Source: Viridibacillus sp050278625
Lineage (GTDB): Bacteria > Bacillota > Bacilli > Bacillales_A > Planococcaceae
NCBI RefSeq assembly: GCF_050278625.1
Contig: NZ_JBNNTI010000021.1
Coordinates: 1 to 64,000 of the forward strand
DNA: 64,000 nucleotides
Direction of reading: 5' to 3'
In this document: positions 52,755 to 62,150 of the stretch, in pieces
How positions within the stretch are numbered: position 1 is the stretch's first letter
Layout of the letters: each line of letters opens with the position of its first letter
Notes under the pieces: model-generated
What the model was told of the DNA's origin: nothing
Databases searched by the model: none
Seen by the model: the letters and a program-made list of their open reading frames with translations, nothing else
Program-made: the position numbers and the translations under genes

Positions 52755-53180
52755 ATGAACCAAATGTCACAAAGGAAAGAGCAAGCACTTATAACGAAGA
52801 AGAAAATACTAAAATCCGCCCTTGATTATTTAGTGAATATGAGTTTAAAAATGTCACAATTGATCAAATCACTAAAAAAGAGCACTTCCAAAGGTGCATT
52901 CTATGCCATTTCGACTCTAAATACGGTGTTTTTTAGATAAGTTTAAAGAAATTGACCAATTTTATGAAGAATTTACGAAGATTCGAGGGGCAAACGATTT
53001 ATTTACAAGATTCACTCGGCAAAGATTTAATGCGTACAGTTTATATGAGTGTACTTATTGAAACTGATTACAACTTTATCCATGAGAGCGGTCAGTTTAT
53101 CCGGATTAATGGTTTAGGGAAGTCATAAAAAGACCAAGTGGATATTTGATGCTATTTTTTGCTCCCTTAATAGCAGTCGA
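52755..53180 (+). pseudogene. TetR-family regulator, frameshifted
   Basis: AGGGAGAAAGCT precedes ATG and QRKEQALITKKKILKSALD, a TetR N-terminus. The HTH continues in other frames (YEFKNVTIDQI, KKSTSKGAFYAI, HFDSKYGVF) and a C-terminal part (DKFKEIDQFYEEF, RFNAYSLYECTY) follows. At least two frameshifts are needed. It is divergent from the broken ligase/transporter operon it presumably once controlled. Confidence 0.8.
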
Positions 53181-53242
53181 AAAACACCACTTCCATATTG
53201 TTCATTCTACAAAACAACATTTACAATCCACATAAAACAACA

Positions 53243-53288
53243 AAAAAGAGTTATCCTAAAAGTCAAATCGACTTTTCAGGATAACTCT
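53243..53288 (-). terminator. intrinsic terminator of the tRNA cluster
   Basis: Stem GTTATCCTAAAAGTC/GACTTTTCAGGATAAC (one bulge) with a CTCTTTTTTG run after it on the minus strand. Confidence 0.88.
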
Positions 53289-53298
53289 TACTTATGTA

Positions 53299-53371
53299 TG
53301 GGTCAGGACGGAATCGAACCGCCGACACTTAGAGCTTCAATCTAATGCTCTACCAACTGAGCTACTGACCC
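53299..53371 (-). tRNA. tRNA-Phe (GAA)
   Basis: 73 nt, full cloverleaf: GGGTCAG/CTGACCC acceptor, D-arm GCTC...GAGC, anticodon loop TTGAAGC, T-loop TTCGATT. CCA is not encoded. Last gene of the four-tRNA cluster. Confidence 0.95.
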
Positions 53372-53374
53372 GTT

Positions 53375-53451
<77 letters not shown>

Positions 53452-53483
53452 ATAATATTATTAAAAACTCTATTCAAAAACAA

Positions 53484-53576
53484 TGGAGGAGGAAGAGGGA
53501 TTCGAACCCCCGCGCGGTATGACCCGCCTGTCGGTTTTCAAGACCGATCCCTTCAGCCAGACTTGGGTATTCCTCC
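53484..53576 (-). tRNA. tRNA-Ser (TGA)
   Basis: 93 nt with a long variable arm, acceptor GGAGGAA/TTCCTCC, anticodon loop CTTGAAA (TGA) and encoded CCA. Confidence 0.95.
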
Positions 53577-53582
53577 GTACTT

Positions 53583-53657
53583 TGGAGCGGAAGACGAGGT
53601 TCGAACTCGCGACCCCCACCTTGGCAAGGTGGTGTTCTACCACTGAACTACTTCCGC
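53583..53657 (-). tRNA. tRNA-Gly (GCC)
   Basis: 75 nt with acceptor GCGGAAG/CTTCCGC, anticodon loop TTGCCAA and encoded CCA. First gene of the cluster. Confidence 0.95.
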
Positions 53658-54196
53658 ATATGTTATGTGCTCTTTAGTACATAAATTAATTTAACACATA
53701 ATACATTTATCCGTCAACAGGTAAATGATATGTTAGAATATTTAATTTTTAAGATATATTAAAATAACAAAAACCGAGCATTCCCTTTTGCACTACTCCT
53801 AATATATTTCTTCTTTTATCATCGACCAGTTTACTATAGTTTTCGAGACGTTTTCATTTATTCTACTTCATCCAATTTATACTTCTAGACTATTTCGTTT
53901 AGACTAGTTTTTATCTTCTTCAATAAACACTGTATTATTTTTATATAGTAAAACATCTATTGTTTCATTATAATTCCCGTGTTCACTTTTTTTCTATTAA
54001 AAACGCCTCATACACCCATTTTCTGATGACGAGACGCTACTCTCAAATTGAAGAGTAGTTGGATTAACAAATGCACTTCCATCTTATTCAGCTCGATTAT
54101 ATTAATGCTAATGCATTTAATCACTTGATCTTATATTGTTCTTTCTCAATATTGTATGGTGATTCCCCATATCCCCATACATATTCCCCTAAAAAA
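53658..54196. other. intergenic upstream of the tRNA cluster
   Basis: About 540 bp without a credible gene. The tRNA promoter should lie in the first 100 bp; no sharp -35/-10 pair was selected. Confidence 0.4.
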
Positions 54197-54695
54197 TTAA
54201 CCTTTTACCACCTTGCTTGAACTTATATACTGTATTAATTTGTATAACAATTCAGGCATTTCTTCAAATGCACTTTTCACGTGTAAGCGTTCTGAAATTT
54301 GATGTGCATCTTTACCAAAGGGCCCTACATTTAATACCGGCGCTGTGAATTGTTCCATTTCTTTAAATGGAATTGAATATGTTTGTCCCCATACGGGCGT
54401 ATTTTTTTCATACGTTTCCCAATCTTTATCTGCTGTAAATTGACAGTAACTTAGGTCACAAATACCATTGAAATAATGAATATGTTCTAATGGAATATCA
54501 TATTTCTTGGCTTCTTCTAACAATAATGAAATCGCCCCATGCTGGGCTTTCACATCCCAAATATTGTTCTCATTGAGCACCATTACTAAATTCCCAATAA
54601 TACTAGCAATTCAATTCCTCCATCGGCACATCCGCTTTCGGAACATCTGCCTTTTGAATAACACGATTATAGTAATCCTCTGTGTATATGGGCAT
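54197..54695 (-). pseudogene. rocB: rocB-like (M20 family) C-terminal remnant
   Basis: The last 128 codons (from an ATG at 54583) contain HYFNGICDLSYCQF, IPFKEMEQFTAPVLNVGPFGKDAHQISERLHVKSAFEEMPELL, the C-terminal zinc-peptidase fold region of RocB, an arginine-utilisation protein of the M20 family normally about 550 aa. A preceding piece (54603-54695) is out of frame. The N-terminal metal-binding half is gone, so the gene is dead. The family call is fairly firm; the exact orthologue is less so. Confidence 0.7.
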
Positions 54696-55065
54696 TTCTC
54701 ATAGCGTTAGTTTGTTAGAATCCTTTAATTCATCTATTTTCGTTAAAATCGTCCTAAAGCAGGACAATATTCCCTCTTATATTTATTAACCAGCAAGGAG
54801 AAGTGCTATTGGAAAATAGACTACTAATGGATGTAATGACAATCAATTTAATCACCTTTCTTTTGTTAATCGTACTCTCTTTCTGAAAAACGTCTGAAAT
54901 TTTATTTGTACTTTAAATTGGTTCCTGTTGGAGATGTTTTCTGTATGGCTATCTCTTTCATTACCACTCATTACTAGTAGGGAACTTTTTTGGTGACCCA
55001 TAAAATTGATGGTTGGCAAAAACAGAACTTGCAGGCACGTATATAATTCTAAAAATACAACTTAA
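54696..55065. other. intergenic, no gene seen
   Basis: Possibly further decay of the rocB-like gene; nothing supportable. Confidence 0.4.
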
Positions 55066-55099
55066 AAAGAGCGACGGCCATCATTGGCTACCGCTCTTT
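55066..55099 (-). terminator. intrinsic terminator
   Basis: Nested stem AAAGAGCG-a-CGGCCA/TGGCTA-c-CGCTCTTT with a T-run on the minus strand, after the four-repeat protein gene. Confidence 0.8.
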
Positions 55100-55175
55100 A
55101 AATTCCTCTAAATTTAACTGGTGAATGGAGTTGGTGCGGGTAGTGCGTTAAATAATCTAGCTATTATTTAACGCA

Positions 55176-56390
55176 CTAATGCTTGCCATCAGAAGTTACG
55201 ATCACTATTTCAGCATTCGTAATACCTGGTAACGATTTCGTCATCACCGGGGAATGATATGCAACAATTTTCATGCCTGCCTTCAATTCCGTTTCTCCTC
55301 CCAGCATTGGGATTACTTTGGTATCTTTCGAAATGTTCAGAATCACATCATTATCTTTGGATTGGTCAGAACCCACATTAATATAAACTTGCCCTTTCGC
55401 TGTGAGATTCGATGCAACGATTGTACCTTCAACTTTATTGCTTTCTATTGCTTTAACAACAATTTTATTGGCATATGTTTGAGCCGGATAGATCATTGTT
55501 ATCATTTCACCGTAGTAAACATCAACACGAACATCCTCTTTTAACGCATCTAACGTTAATGAAGTTCCCTCTTGATCGACAATTTGAGTGTTCTTATCCA
55601 CCGATAAGATTACATAATTCACTCCGCCTTTTTCCATCGGGTTCCCAATCACGGTGATCTTGTTATCTGTTACATTCGTAATAATACCATTTGTACCTAG
55701 AGCATCTTCTTGAACCGCTTCTTCAGTTGCCAAGTTGACCACGACATAGTTCGTTGTCGATTGAGCTGGAATACTCATCGTAACTGCAGGACCATAGAAT
55801 GCTTTGACACTCATACCTGGCTCGATTTCACTTACTTTGACTACTCTTCCATTTTGGTCTAAGATCTGGGCTTTTTCAGCGAAGTGCAAGACGATCGTTT
55901 CTTTATTCGAAGTATAGATATCAGTACCTTTTACGACAATCCCACTTTCTTTCACTTCAGATACAGTACCATTAATTCCTGTAAAGTATTGGTCTTGGAC
56001 AACAAGTTTTATTGCTTCCCCGCGTGCTGGGAGACTCTTAGTAATGTTAGGACCGTAGAATGCTTTAACAACCTTTTTAACATCAATAATCTTTTTTAAA
56101 GACACCTCTTTGCCTTTAGAGTCAATTATTTTAGTACTTTCGGTGATGGACAAAATGATTTCGCTCTGATCTGTCGGAGCAAGACCATACCCTTTAACAG
56201 TTATGAAATTGCCTGTTTCATTGTCTACAAAATCTGTAATCTGGCCTATTGTACCTGGAGTAGCTTTCACCTGATTTTGGGTAATTCCTTGACCATTATG
56301 AATCGGCTTGGATGGAACGTCCTGTGCACTTGCTGTTACCGGGATTATTGCCATCGCTATAAAAGACGCTGTTGCTAAAACTTTTTTCAT
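55176..56390 (-). CDS. secreted protein with four tandem beta-rich repeats
   Basis: 404 aa with a signal peptide (cleavage near ASA, about residue 22) and four repeats of about 85 residues. Each has G.I..V....ITV.G, a central strand with T.I.D..G, a turn with V.A.YGP.MT.S.PA and a closing strand IVV. Key copies are VKAFYGPNITKSLPARG, VKAFYGPAVTMSIPAQS, VDVYYGEMITMIYPAQT and IVAYHSPVMTKSLPGIT. The fold is probably OB- or beta-sandwich-like; no enzyme motif is seen. It likely acts at the cell surface. AGGAGGGAATAATT precedes the ATG. Confidence 0.75.
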   Translation of the reverse strand: MKKVLATASFIAMAIIPVTASAQDVPSKPIHNGQGITQNQVKATPGTIGQITDFVDNETGNFITVKGYGLAPTDQSEIILSITESTKIIDSKGKEVSLKKIIDVKKVVKAFYGPNITKSLPARGEAIKLVVQDQYFTGINGTVSEVKESGIVVKGTDIYTSNKETIVLHFAEKAQILDQNGRVVKVSEIEPGMSVKAFYGPAVTMSIPAQSTTNYVVVNLATEEAVQEDALGTNGIITNVTDNKITVIGNPMEKGGVNYVILSVDKNTQIVDQEGTSLTLDALKEDVRVDVYYGEMITMIYPAQTYANKIVVKAIESNKVEGTIVASNLTAKGQVYINVGSDQSKDNDVILNISKDTKVIPMLGGETELKAGMKIVAYHSPVMTKSLPGITNAEIVIVTSDGKH

Positions 56391-56741
56391 AATTATTCCC
56401 TCCTATTATTTGTGTATAATTCGTTCCCTACAATAAAAGTAAAACATAATTATGGGTTAAATGTCAAATATTGGATAAAATGATATGCAGTACAGATTTT
56501 GAAATGTTCGCAAGACCAGAACAGATTCTAGTATTATTTGCATCTCCCATCCTAATCTGTTCTACCATTAGTATTGCAAGAAACATATGTTATTTCAATG
56601 ACAATATGGAAATATTATCTATTTCAGGTGAATTCATCTAAAACAGTTCACATTATCGACTCAAATAATTAAAAAGAGAGTAGAACCAGACTTTCACCTC
56701 AGATACTACCGTTGATTGTAATTAACTTTATAGAGTTAAAA
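56391..56741. other. intergenic with a long-loop inverted repeat
   Basis: An inverted repeat AGAACAGATT/AATCTGTTCT lies around 56517-56561 without a T-run. It also holds the promoter of the four-repeat gene. No coding frame. Confidence 0.5.
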
Positions 56742-56975
56742 TTATTTCCACTGCCCCCCAGATTTAATGAGCTCCCATTGGTTCTGCATGGTATTTTGAA
56801 ATAATTGACGTGTATCACGGTTTTCATGAAGTATCGTATTTTCTAACTTAATACACGATTTCTCTACATCACGCAACCGCTTTTCTTTATCGTGGTCACT
56901 TTCCTCTAATTTTTTAATTCGACCTTCATGGTTATCAAGGAGGAACCCGTACTCTAATGATTTTTCCAAAGGCAT
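56742..56975 (-). CDS. small coiled-coil protein, likely phage remnant
   Basis: 77 aa, soluble and helical (LLDNHEGRIKKLEESDHDKEKRLRDVEKSCIKLENTI). The heptad pattern is like phage XhlA-type proteins but lacks their C-terminal membrane helix. The ATG at 56975 follows AAAGAGGTGT. It lies in order with other phage-like pieces on the minus strand. Function not assigned. Confidence 0.5.
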   Translation of the reverse strand: MPLEKSLEYGFLLDNHEGRIKKLEESDHDKEKRLRDVEKSCIKLENTILHENRDTRQLFQNTMQNQWELIKSGGQWK

Positions 56976-57087
56976 ACACCTCTTTTTCTTCAAAATAAAA
57001 ACGCACCCTGTATGTAGATGCGTTGAAGAATTGTATATAAAAATAGCACTCGCTTGAGTGCTTAGTAATATTACAGTATTAGAAGGA

Positions 57088-57294
57088 TTATCTTTCTGAT
57101 AATTCAAAGCTAGAAATATAACGTGCGTTGATTGTAATTTTTTTTATACGTCCATTACCAACTTTATTGTCAAAATGTAACATACGTTTCTCTTCAATCG
57201 TTTTAACGAAACCATTCTCTACTTCTTCTAATGTCTCATCAATGTATGTTTCGATTTCCTTCCCACTATGCATTGAGATTTTCGCATATATCAT
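57088..57294 (-). CDS. small protein of unknown function, phage-remnant context
   Basis: 68 aa starting MIYAKISMHSGKEIETYIDETLEEVENGFVK. It reads as a small mixed alpha/beta protein ending in a strand pair (RIKKITINARYISSFEL). GGAGGGAATT precedes the ATG. It could be a phage accessory protein; no family recognised. Confidence 0.5.
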   Translation of the reverse strand: MIYAKISMHSGKEIETYIDETLEEVENGFVKTIEEKRMLHFDNKVGNGRIKKITINARYISSFELSER

Positions 57295-57376
57295 ACATAA
57301 TTCCCTCCCTCCATATCTATTATTCTACACAGGCGAAAAGAAATTTATGCTGTTTTATGCATAAAAAAAACGCGAG

Positions 57377-57643
57377 TTATACTATGTTTACTGTGCTAAT
57401 TCTTCTAGACCCTCTACTAAAATTTCTTTTACTCTTTCTTTCAAAGAACTTGGAACATCTACATATCAACGCTGCTGTCGTGGATAGAATAAACGCACAA
57501 TCTATAACAACCTCTAAAGTAAGTGTGAGTGAAACTCCGGCAACAGTGGTGAGAACTACAGCACTTATTACGGAGTCTTTCGCGCTCATTGTCTGAGCAA
57601 GATACTGTAAATCAAGTTTAAGAAATTGTTTAATCTGCACCAT
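57377..57643 (-). pseudogene. phage-associated small protein, frameshifted near its end
   Basis: The frame begins MVQIKQFLKLDLQYLAQTM and has a hydrophobic middle (SAVVLTTVAGVSLTLTLEVV). The natural-looking C-terminus VPSSLKERVKEILVEGLEELAQ lies in a second frame, so one frameshift near 57480 is likely. AAGGAAGG precedes it. It follows the tail-sheath remnant by about 10 nt. Confidence 0.4.
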
Positions 57644-57651
57644 TGCCTTCC

Positions 57652-58140
57652 TTAAGATACCATCACAGTCAAATATAGTTGCGCCAGCTGTACCGTTACA
57701 TCTTCTGAGTTAAAGTTTTCGAAAGCACGTAAAGTTTGGCGTTCTTTATGAAGAGTAGTTATATCATTCCAAAGTGAAATGCGACTTGCAGCATCATTTT
57801 GCTCTTTGCCAAGATAATTAGTGGCAAATAATCGAACAATGTTATTACTAATCTGATCAAGTACACGAATTGTTTGATTGCTTGAAAAATCTTCGTTTTT
57901 GTCGTTTGTAAAGGTATTAATACATTCAAGCACACATACAACATCACAGACTTTATAGAATATGAAATCGTCATCGATAAAGCAGCTTCTAATGTTTTAT
58001 TCAATTTTCGTTTTCACTAATTCACAGTCATACTTTTTATTGGTATTAGATCTATTTATTGCACATCCTGCAGTTGCTCCTGTCGGCCAAAAGACGAGTG
58101 ATGCCTCATTCTTATCTTCAACATACTTACTACGCCTACC
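57652..58140 (-). pseudogene. phage contractile tail sheath protein, C-terminal remnant
   Basis: Pieces in several frames match XkdK-type tail sheath C-termini: YVEDKNEASLVFWPTGATAGCAINRS, VLECINTFTNDKNEDFSSNQTIRVLDQISNNI, LGKEQNDAASRISLWNDI, FENFNSEDVTV and a terminal AQLYLTVMVS. About 20 residues are deleted before the last strand, and there are at least two frameshifts upstream. The N-terminal two-thirds is missing. This shows a former myovirus- or PBSX-like prophage. Confidence 0.85.
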
Positions 58141-58271
58141 TAATCACGAAAGCGTTGATTAAATGCTTTAGATGCTTTACATTTGAGTTAGTAACAACGC
58201 AGATAACACAACGCCAGATGTTCCTAAACTCATTTAGCTTTCTTTTGATTCTTCGTACCATTCTCCCCTTT
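58141..58271. other. intergenic, decayed phage DNA
   Basis: Overlapping frames but no believable gene. Confidence 0.4.
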
Positions 58272-58916
58272 TTAGGATAATTTTTGGCATAAAAACTTAT
58301 TGTCTTTTTCTTGCCATTCAACTGCATACCCTAGGCCATTTGCAATTGCACTAATTGGCAAGTAAATTTCTTCATTTAATTAAAAGGCGATTGCTGGTAA
58401 TGGCTTTTTCACAGTGTTTTCATAAACAACATTGGTATTCACACGGAATAATAATTTTGTTTCGTTAGAAATCACCTCTAATATTCGACTAGTTTTATAG
58501 AAAGACGCCTTTGCTCCTAAAAGCTCTGCCACTACCTTTCCCTGAACATGAAACTCACCGTCTTTAGGAATTACGTATATTTCATTGCTAGCATTGTTAG
58601 TACTTACTTGTAACTGAACTTTTTTAGATTCTGTAAAAGGTAAGTCGGTTTTACTTCTTGCTAAAGTTCTTGACCATATATTCCAAGTACCTATGTGATT
58701 GGTTATTAGATTATCGTCATCAATTATTTCACCTTCTTCACTTTCTTAGTAATCTTCGTCATCATAATTATCTTTGTCGTCGTAGTCATCTTCTTCATCC
58801 TCATCGTCGTATTCTTATTTATACTTGTGATCATCGTCATCAGCTTTGACTATGAATCCATCAGTATATGCCCCACTAAGTAACATCATTATCGCTAAAC
58901 CTATTTTTTTACGCAT
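58272..58916 (-). pseudogene. stalk-domain (copper amine oxidase N-terminal-like) secreted protein with three in-frame stops
   Basis: The 214-codon frame is uninterrupted by indels but carries three TAA codons (at 58815, 58746 and 58380). It has a signal peptide (MRKKIGLAIMMLLSG), an extremely acidic Asp/Glu/Tyr tract (DDEDEEDDYDDKDNYDDED), and a C-terminal stalk domain (NTVKKPLPAIAF.LNEEIYLPISAIANGLGYAVEW) of the Cu_amine_oxidN1 family, a cell-surface module. Two stops flank the acidic tract and one is in the domain. Confidence 0.8.
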
Positions 58917-59200
58917 TTGATCACCTTTTCTTTTTATTTGACTTCATTTTAGAGAATTATTATGAATTTTTACCCGTTAAATTCTTAAAGAAAAAACAAC
59001 TTATGAATTTAGTCATAAGCTGCTCTTCAATATTAATTTATTGGATTAAATACTTGTTCAAATTTGATTATCTTCTTCTCAAAATTTGTACTTTATATTC
59101 ACAAATATATTAAGTTTATCCAAACTAACATGTTGAAAATATTCACATAAATAGGATATTGCAATAAAAGTTTTTCATCAAAAGCAATATTTTCTTTAGG
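58917..59200. other. intergenic, no gene seen
   Basis: AT-rich spacer. Confidence 0.4.
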
Positions 59201-59527
59201 TCAGTTATCCTCCACCTCTAGTAAATAGATCCCTCTAGAAAAGCCTCCCCGTGTTTCTTTTTTCTCTAATCGAATTTGCTCAAGCTCTTCATAAGAAATC
59301 TCATATACTGCTAATGCTGTATGAACAAGCTCTAATATATCAGCTAACTCCTCAACCGCATCTTTTTGTACCGCTGCCTCTTTAAATTCAAGTGCTTCTT
59401 CTTGCATTTTTAATTTTATTTCTGTTAAATGCTCTGCAGGTGCTAATACGCGAGTTGAACATTCTTTCCCACTCTTTTCAATTACTTGTGGGATTAAATC
59501 TCGTACTAGTTTATTATATATCGTAAT
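59201..59527 (-). CDS. MazG-like / phosphoribosyl-ATP pyrophosphohydrolase-family protein with ATT start
   Basis: 108 aa if begun at the ATT at 59527: TIYNKLVRDLIPQVIEKSGK, then LKMQEEALEFKEAAVQKDAVEELADILELVHTAL with the E-x-x-E...E-x-x-D metal-binding pattern of the all-alpha NTP pyrophosphatase fold, and RGGFSRGIYL. An in-frame TGA lies 4 codons upstream, GGAG sits 9 nt before the ATT, and there is no ATG/GTG/TTG until 59407, inside the domain. Either ATT initiates or the start was lost by mutation. A (TTAG)19 tract lies 78 bp upstream. Confidence 0.75.
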   Translation of the reverse strand: MTIYNKLVRDLIPQVIEKSGKECSTRVLAPAEHLTEIKLKMQEEALEFKEAAVQKDAVEELADILELVHTALAVYEISYEELEQIRLEKKETRGGFSRGIYLLEVEDN

Positions 59528-59604
59528 TTTTGATCACTCCTTCTATATTCGAACTGGTAGTTTTTTTATTTTATATATTGCAATAATAAGTATGTCGTAA
59601 ATAA

Positions 59605-59991
<387 letters not shown>

Positions 59992-60390
59992 CTATTTTTC
60001 TACAGTTCCCAACTGTTTGTAGTAGTTATCTACAATTGGATAAATATCTGGGTTTGAATTGTAATAGGTATCACCAATTTCACTTAATGTGAATTTAAAT
60101 TCTTTTTCGCCATCAAAAAGAGTAATACCATATTGCCATCCTTTACGTTCTTCTTGATTATCTTGAGGAGTAAACTCTATATCTTTAATCAGAGATAGAA
60201 ATTCATCAATTTGCTCTTGCTCAGTAATCGCTTTTGAAGCACCAGTTGAACCATCCTGAATGATGACTTTATCTACATTTTCAATTTTTGCATCTTTATA
60301 AAACTCTTTTAAAGATTGTGTTTTAGCGTCAGTACAAGCAGCTAGTATAAATAAACTGAACATTAAGATAAGGAAGAACGACTTTTTCAT
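59992..60390 (-). CDS. lipoprotein of unknown function
   Basis: 132 aa with lipobox LAAC (Cys at about 19) after a hydrophobic signal. The mature part includes DKVIIQDGSTGASKAIT...IDEFLSLIKDIEF and QYGITLFDGEKEFKF, a pattern seen in small Bacillales lipoproteins with a beta-rich fold. Function unknown. GGAGATGG lies upstream of the ATG. Confidence 0.8.
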   Translation of the reverse strand: MKKSFFLILMFSLFILAACTDAKTQSLKEFYKDAKIENVDKVIIQDGSTGASKAITEQEQIDEFLSLIKDIEFTPQDNQEERKGWQYGITLFDGEKEFKFTLSEIGDTYYNSNPDIYPIVDNYYKQLGTVEK

Positions 60391-60668
60391 AAGACCATCT
60401 CCAAAAATATAAATTCATTGTTTAGCAGACTTACCATGTAACAAATAGTTTGCATTTTTCCATTGAGTATATGTAAGGATTAACATTTAATAATACATTT
60501 AACCTGCAAATCACTGCATTAATAATCTCTACCAATTTCATTACCAAACCTTCGAACATATATCCTTACCTCATTACGGAATATATGTTCGCAAAAAAAC
60601 CAAATATCAACAATTATTTTTAACAGATCCTAATTTTAACCAAATATCATCGTAGTCCTCTACTAACC
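60391..60668. other. intergenic with an 11-bp inverted repeat
   Basis: CGAACATATAT (60553-60563) pairs perfectly with ATATATGTTCG (60581-60591) without a T-run, lying 78 bp downstream of the DUF3298 gene. It may be a structural or regulatory site. Confidence 0.5.
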
Positions 60669-61361
60669 TTATCTACATGTTGTTGCCATTGGCAATTCAA
60701 TTTGTCCAGATGAATAAGGAGCGATTTCGTATATTTGGAAAATGAGGTTGATTCCCGACTTAGCATTAGTCCAGTAATAAGGTGTCATACTTAAATTCAT
60801 ATTTTTATCAGCTAAAGGATATTTCTCTTTATCCGCAAGTATTTTCTTGATTGTACAAGTGGCTACTTTATTATATGCAGTGTTTGTTTTGAAATTTTGT
60901 TTCAGTGTAACTTCTTTACCTGAGTTTGTATTATAGTTATAGCTTTCACTGTAATACTCACCGTGTGCACCACCAGTATAGTAATACTTTGTTTTCACAA
61001 TACTAACTTTGTTATTTTGATTGTATTTGACTGTAAAAAAGGTTTTGTATTCATATGTTGTATATTCTGATTTTGATAAACCGAGTTTTTTTCGGTCTTT
61101 ATCGTATCTCTTTAGTATTTTCTTACGTTCTTTATATTCTTGCTTCGCTAATTTTTTGAAGTCAGCATTGATTTTTTCTTGTCTTTGTTTATTTTTCATG
61201 CCACTGATTTGTGGATATTTTATATTGCTATTAAACAGATATTTGTGGGTTTTGACCGACACTGCCTTATTCGTTTCGGCATGCATTGATAAAGGACTAA
61301 AAGAAAATATTAATAACATCGCCATAAGCAAACCACACATTATAGTAAGTAATCTTTTCAT
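60669..61361 (-). CDS. secreted DUF4163/DUF3298 protein (RsiV/PdaC-like domain)
   Basis: 230 aa with a signal peptide (cleavage near MHA, about residue 28). It has a DUF4163-type region (YPQISGMKNKQRQEKINADFKKLA), a Lys-rich central helix and a DUF3298 C-terminal region with YYYTGGAHGEYYSESYNYN, SGKEVTLKQNF and the closing IYEIAPYSSGQIELPM. In RsiV this domain binds lysozyme; in PdaC it accompanies a deacetylase. No catalytic domain is present, so a binding role at the cell surface is inferred. Confidence 0.88.
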   Translation of the reverse strand: MKRLLTIMCGLLMAMLLIFSFSPLSMHAETNKAVSVKTHKYLFNSNIKYPQISGMKNKQRQEKINADFKKLAKQEYKERKKILKRYDKDRKKLGLSKSEYTTYEYKTFFTVKYNQNNKVSIVKTKYYYTGGAHGEYYSESYNYNTNSGKEVTLKQNFKTNTAYNKVATCTIKKILADKEKYPLADKNMNLSMTPYYWTNAKSGINLIFQIYEIAPYSSGQIELPMATTCR

Positions 61362-61462
61362 ACGCCACGCCTCTCACTTTTAATTTTCTTTCAGTATACC
61401 CTAATTTACTTTTCCGATGATTTCATTAAATCAAAATTATTTTTTACGTTCCTTACACTTAA

Positions 61463-62029
61463 TCATTTATAATTTATCGCTAAATGTAGTACGGCCTGTT
61501 CATCACTTAAATTTTTATAGGAGTGTTTTTCACTCGCAACAAATTGTATCGTATCAAACTTATTAAGCGTATAAGATGATTCCCCAATTGTTATTTCAAC
61601 TTCTCCCGACATAACTGTAGCAATTTCTATAGCACCTGGATGATGGTCTTCTGGTTCATATTTACAACGAGGCTGTAAGTAAGCTCGATACATTTCCGTA
61701 CTTCCTCTGACGTCATTAAATAAAGGCTCAATAATCCACTCTTGGCCACTTCCAAATAATTTTGGACCTTGTCCCGCACGTAAAATATTGATATTATTCT
61801 CCGGTTTTAAAAGTGCCATTAAAGGTACTGAAAGACCATTCGCAACTTTCCATATCATACCTAGCGTCGGATTCGTTTCGCCACGTTCAATATTACCTAG
61901 CGTTAATTTACTTACTCCTGTTTTTGCAGCCAAATCCTCTAAACTTAATTTTTGGTCCTTTCTTAGTTCACGAAGTTTCGTTCCGACAAATTGAATTAAT
62001 TGCTGTGTTTCATCCTTATTTGAACTCAT
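61463..62029 (-). CDS. XRE-family regulator with C-terminal cupin domain
   Basis: 188 aa: HTH at about 13-67 (LRELRKDQKLSLEDLAAKTGVSKLTLGNIERGETNPTLGMIWKVA) and a cupin_2 domain at about 115-188 (HHPGAIEIATVMSGEVEITIGESSYTLNKFDTIQFVASEKHSY). Cupin-XRE repressors sense small metabolites. It is divergent from the exporter at 62207, its likely target, across a 177-bp promoter region with a dyad. Confidence 0.92.
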   Translation of the reverse strand: MSSNKDETQQLIQFVGTKLRELRKDQKLSLEDLAAKTGVSKLTLGNIERGETNPTLGMIWKVANGLSVPLMALLKPENNINILRAGQGPKLFGSGQEWIIEPLFNDVRGSTEMYRAYLQPRCKYEPEDHHPGAIEIATVMSGEVEITIGESSYTLNKFDTIQFVASEKHSYKNLSDEQAVLHLAINYK

Positions 62030-62150
62030 ATTTTTTCACTCCTTAATTTATATATACTTAACTTTTTATAATTTTTAATAAATTATAACATATCTTTTCG
62101 AGACAATAATAATATATACAACCCAATCAATAGTATATTATACTTTACTT

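Noticed and set aside
57231..57596. 121-codon plus-strand frame
   Set aside because: Antisense to two better-supported minus-strand phage-type ORFs, with no ribosome binding site.
58658..58849. His/Leu-rich plus-strand frame
   Set aside because: It is the complement of the acidic Asp/Glu/Tyr tract of the stalk-domain pseudogene.
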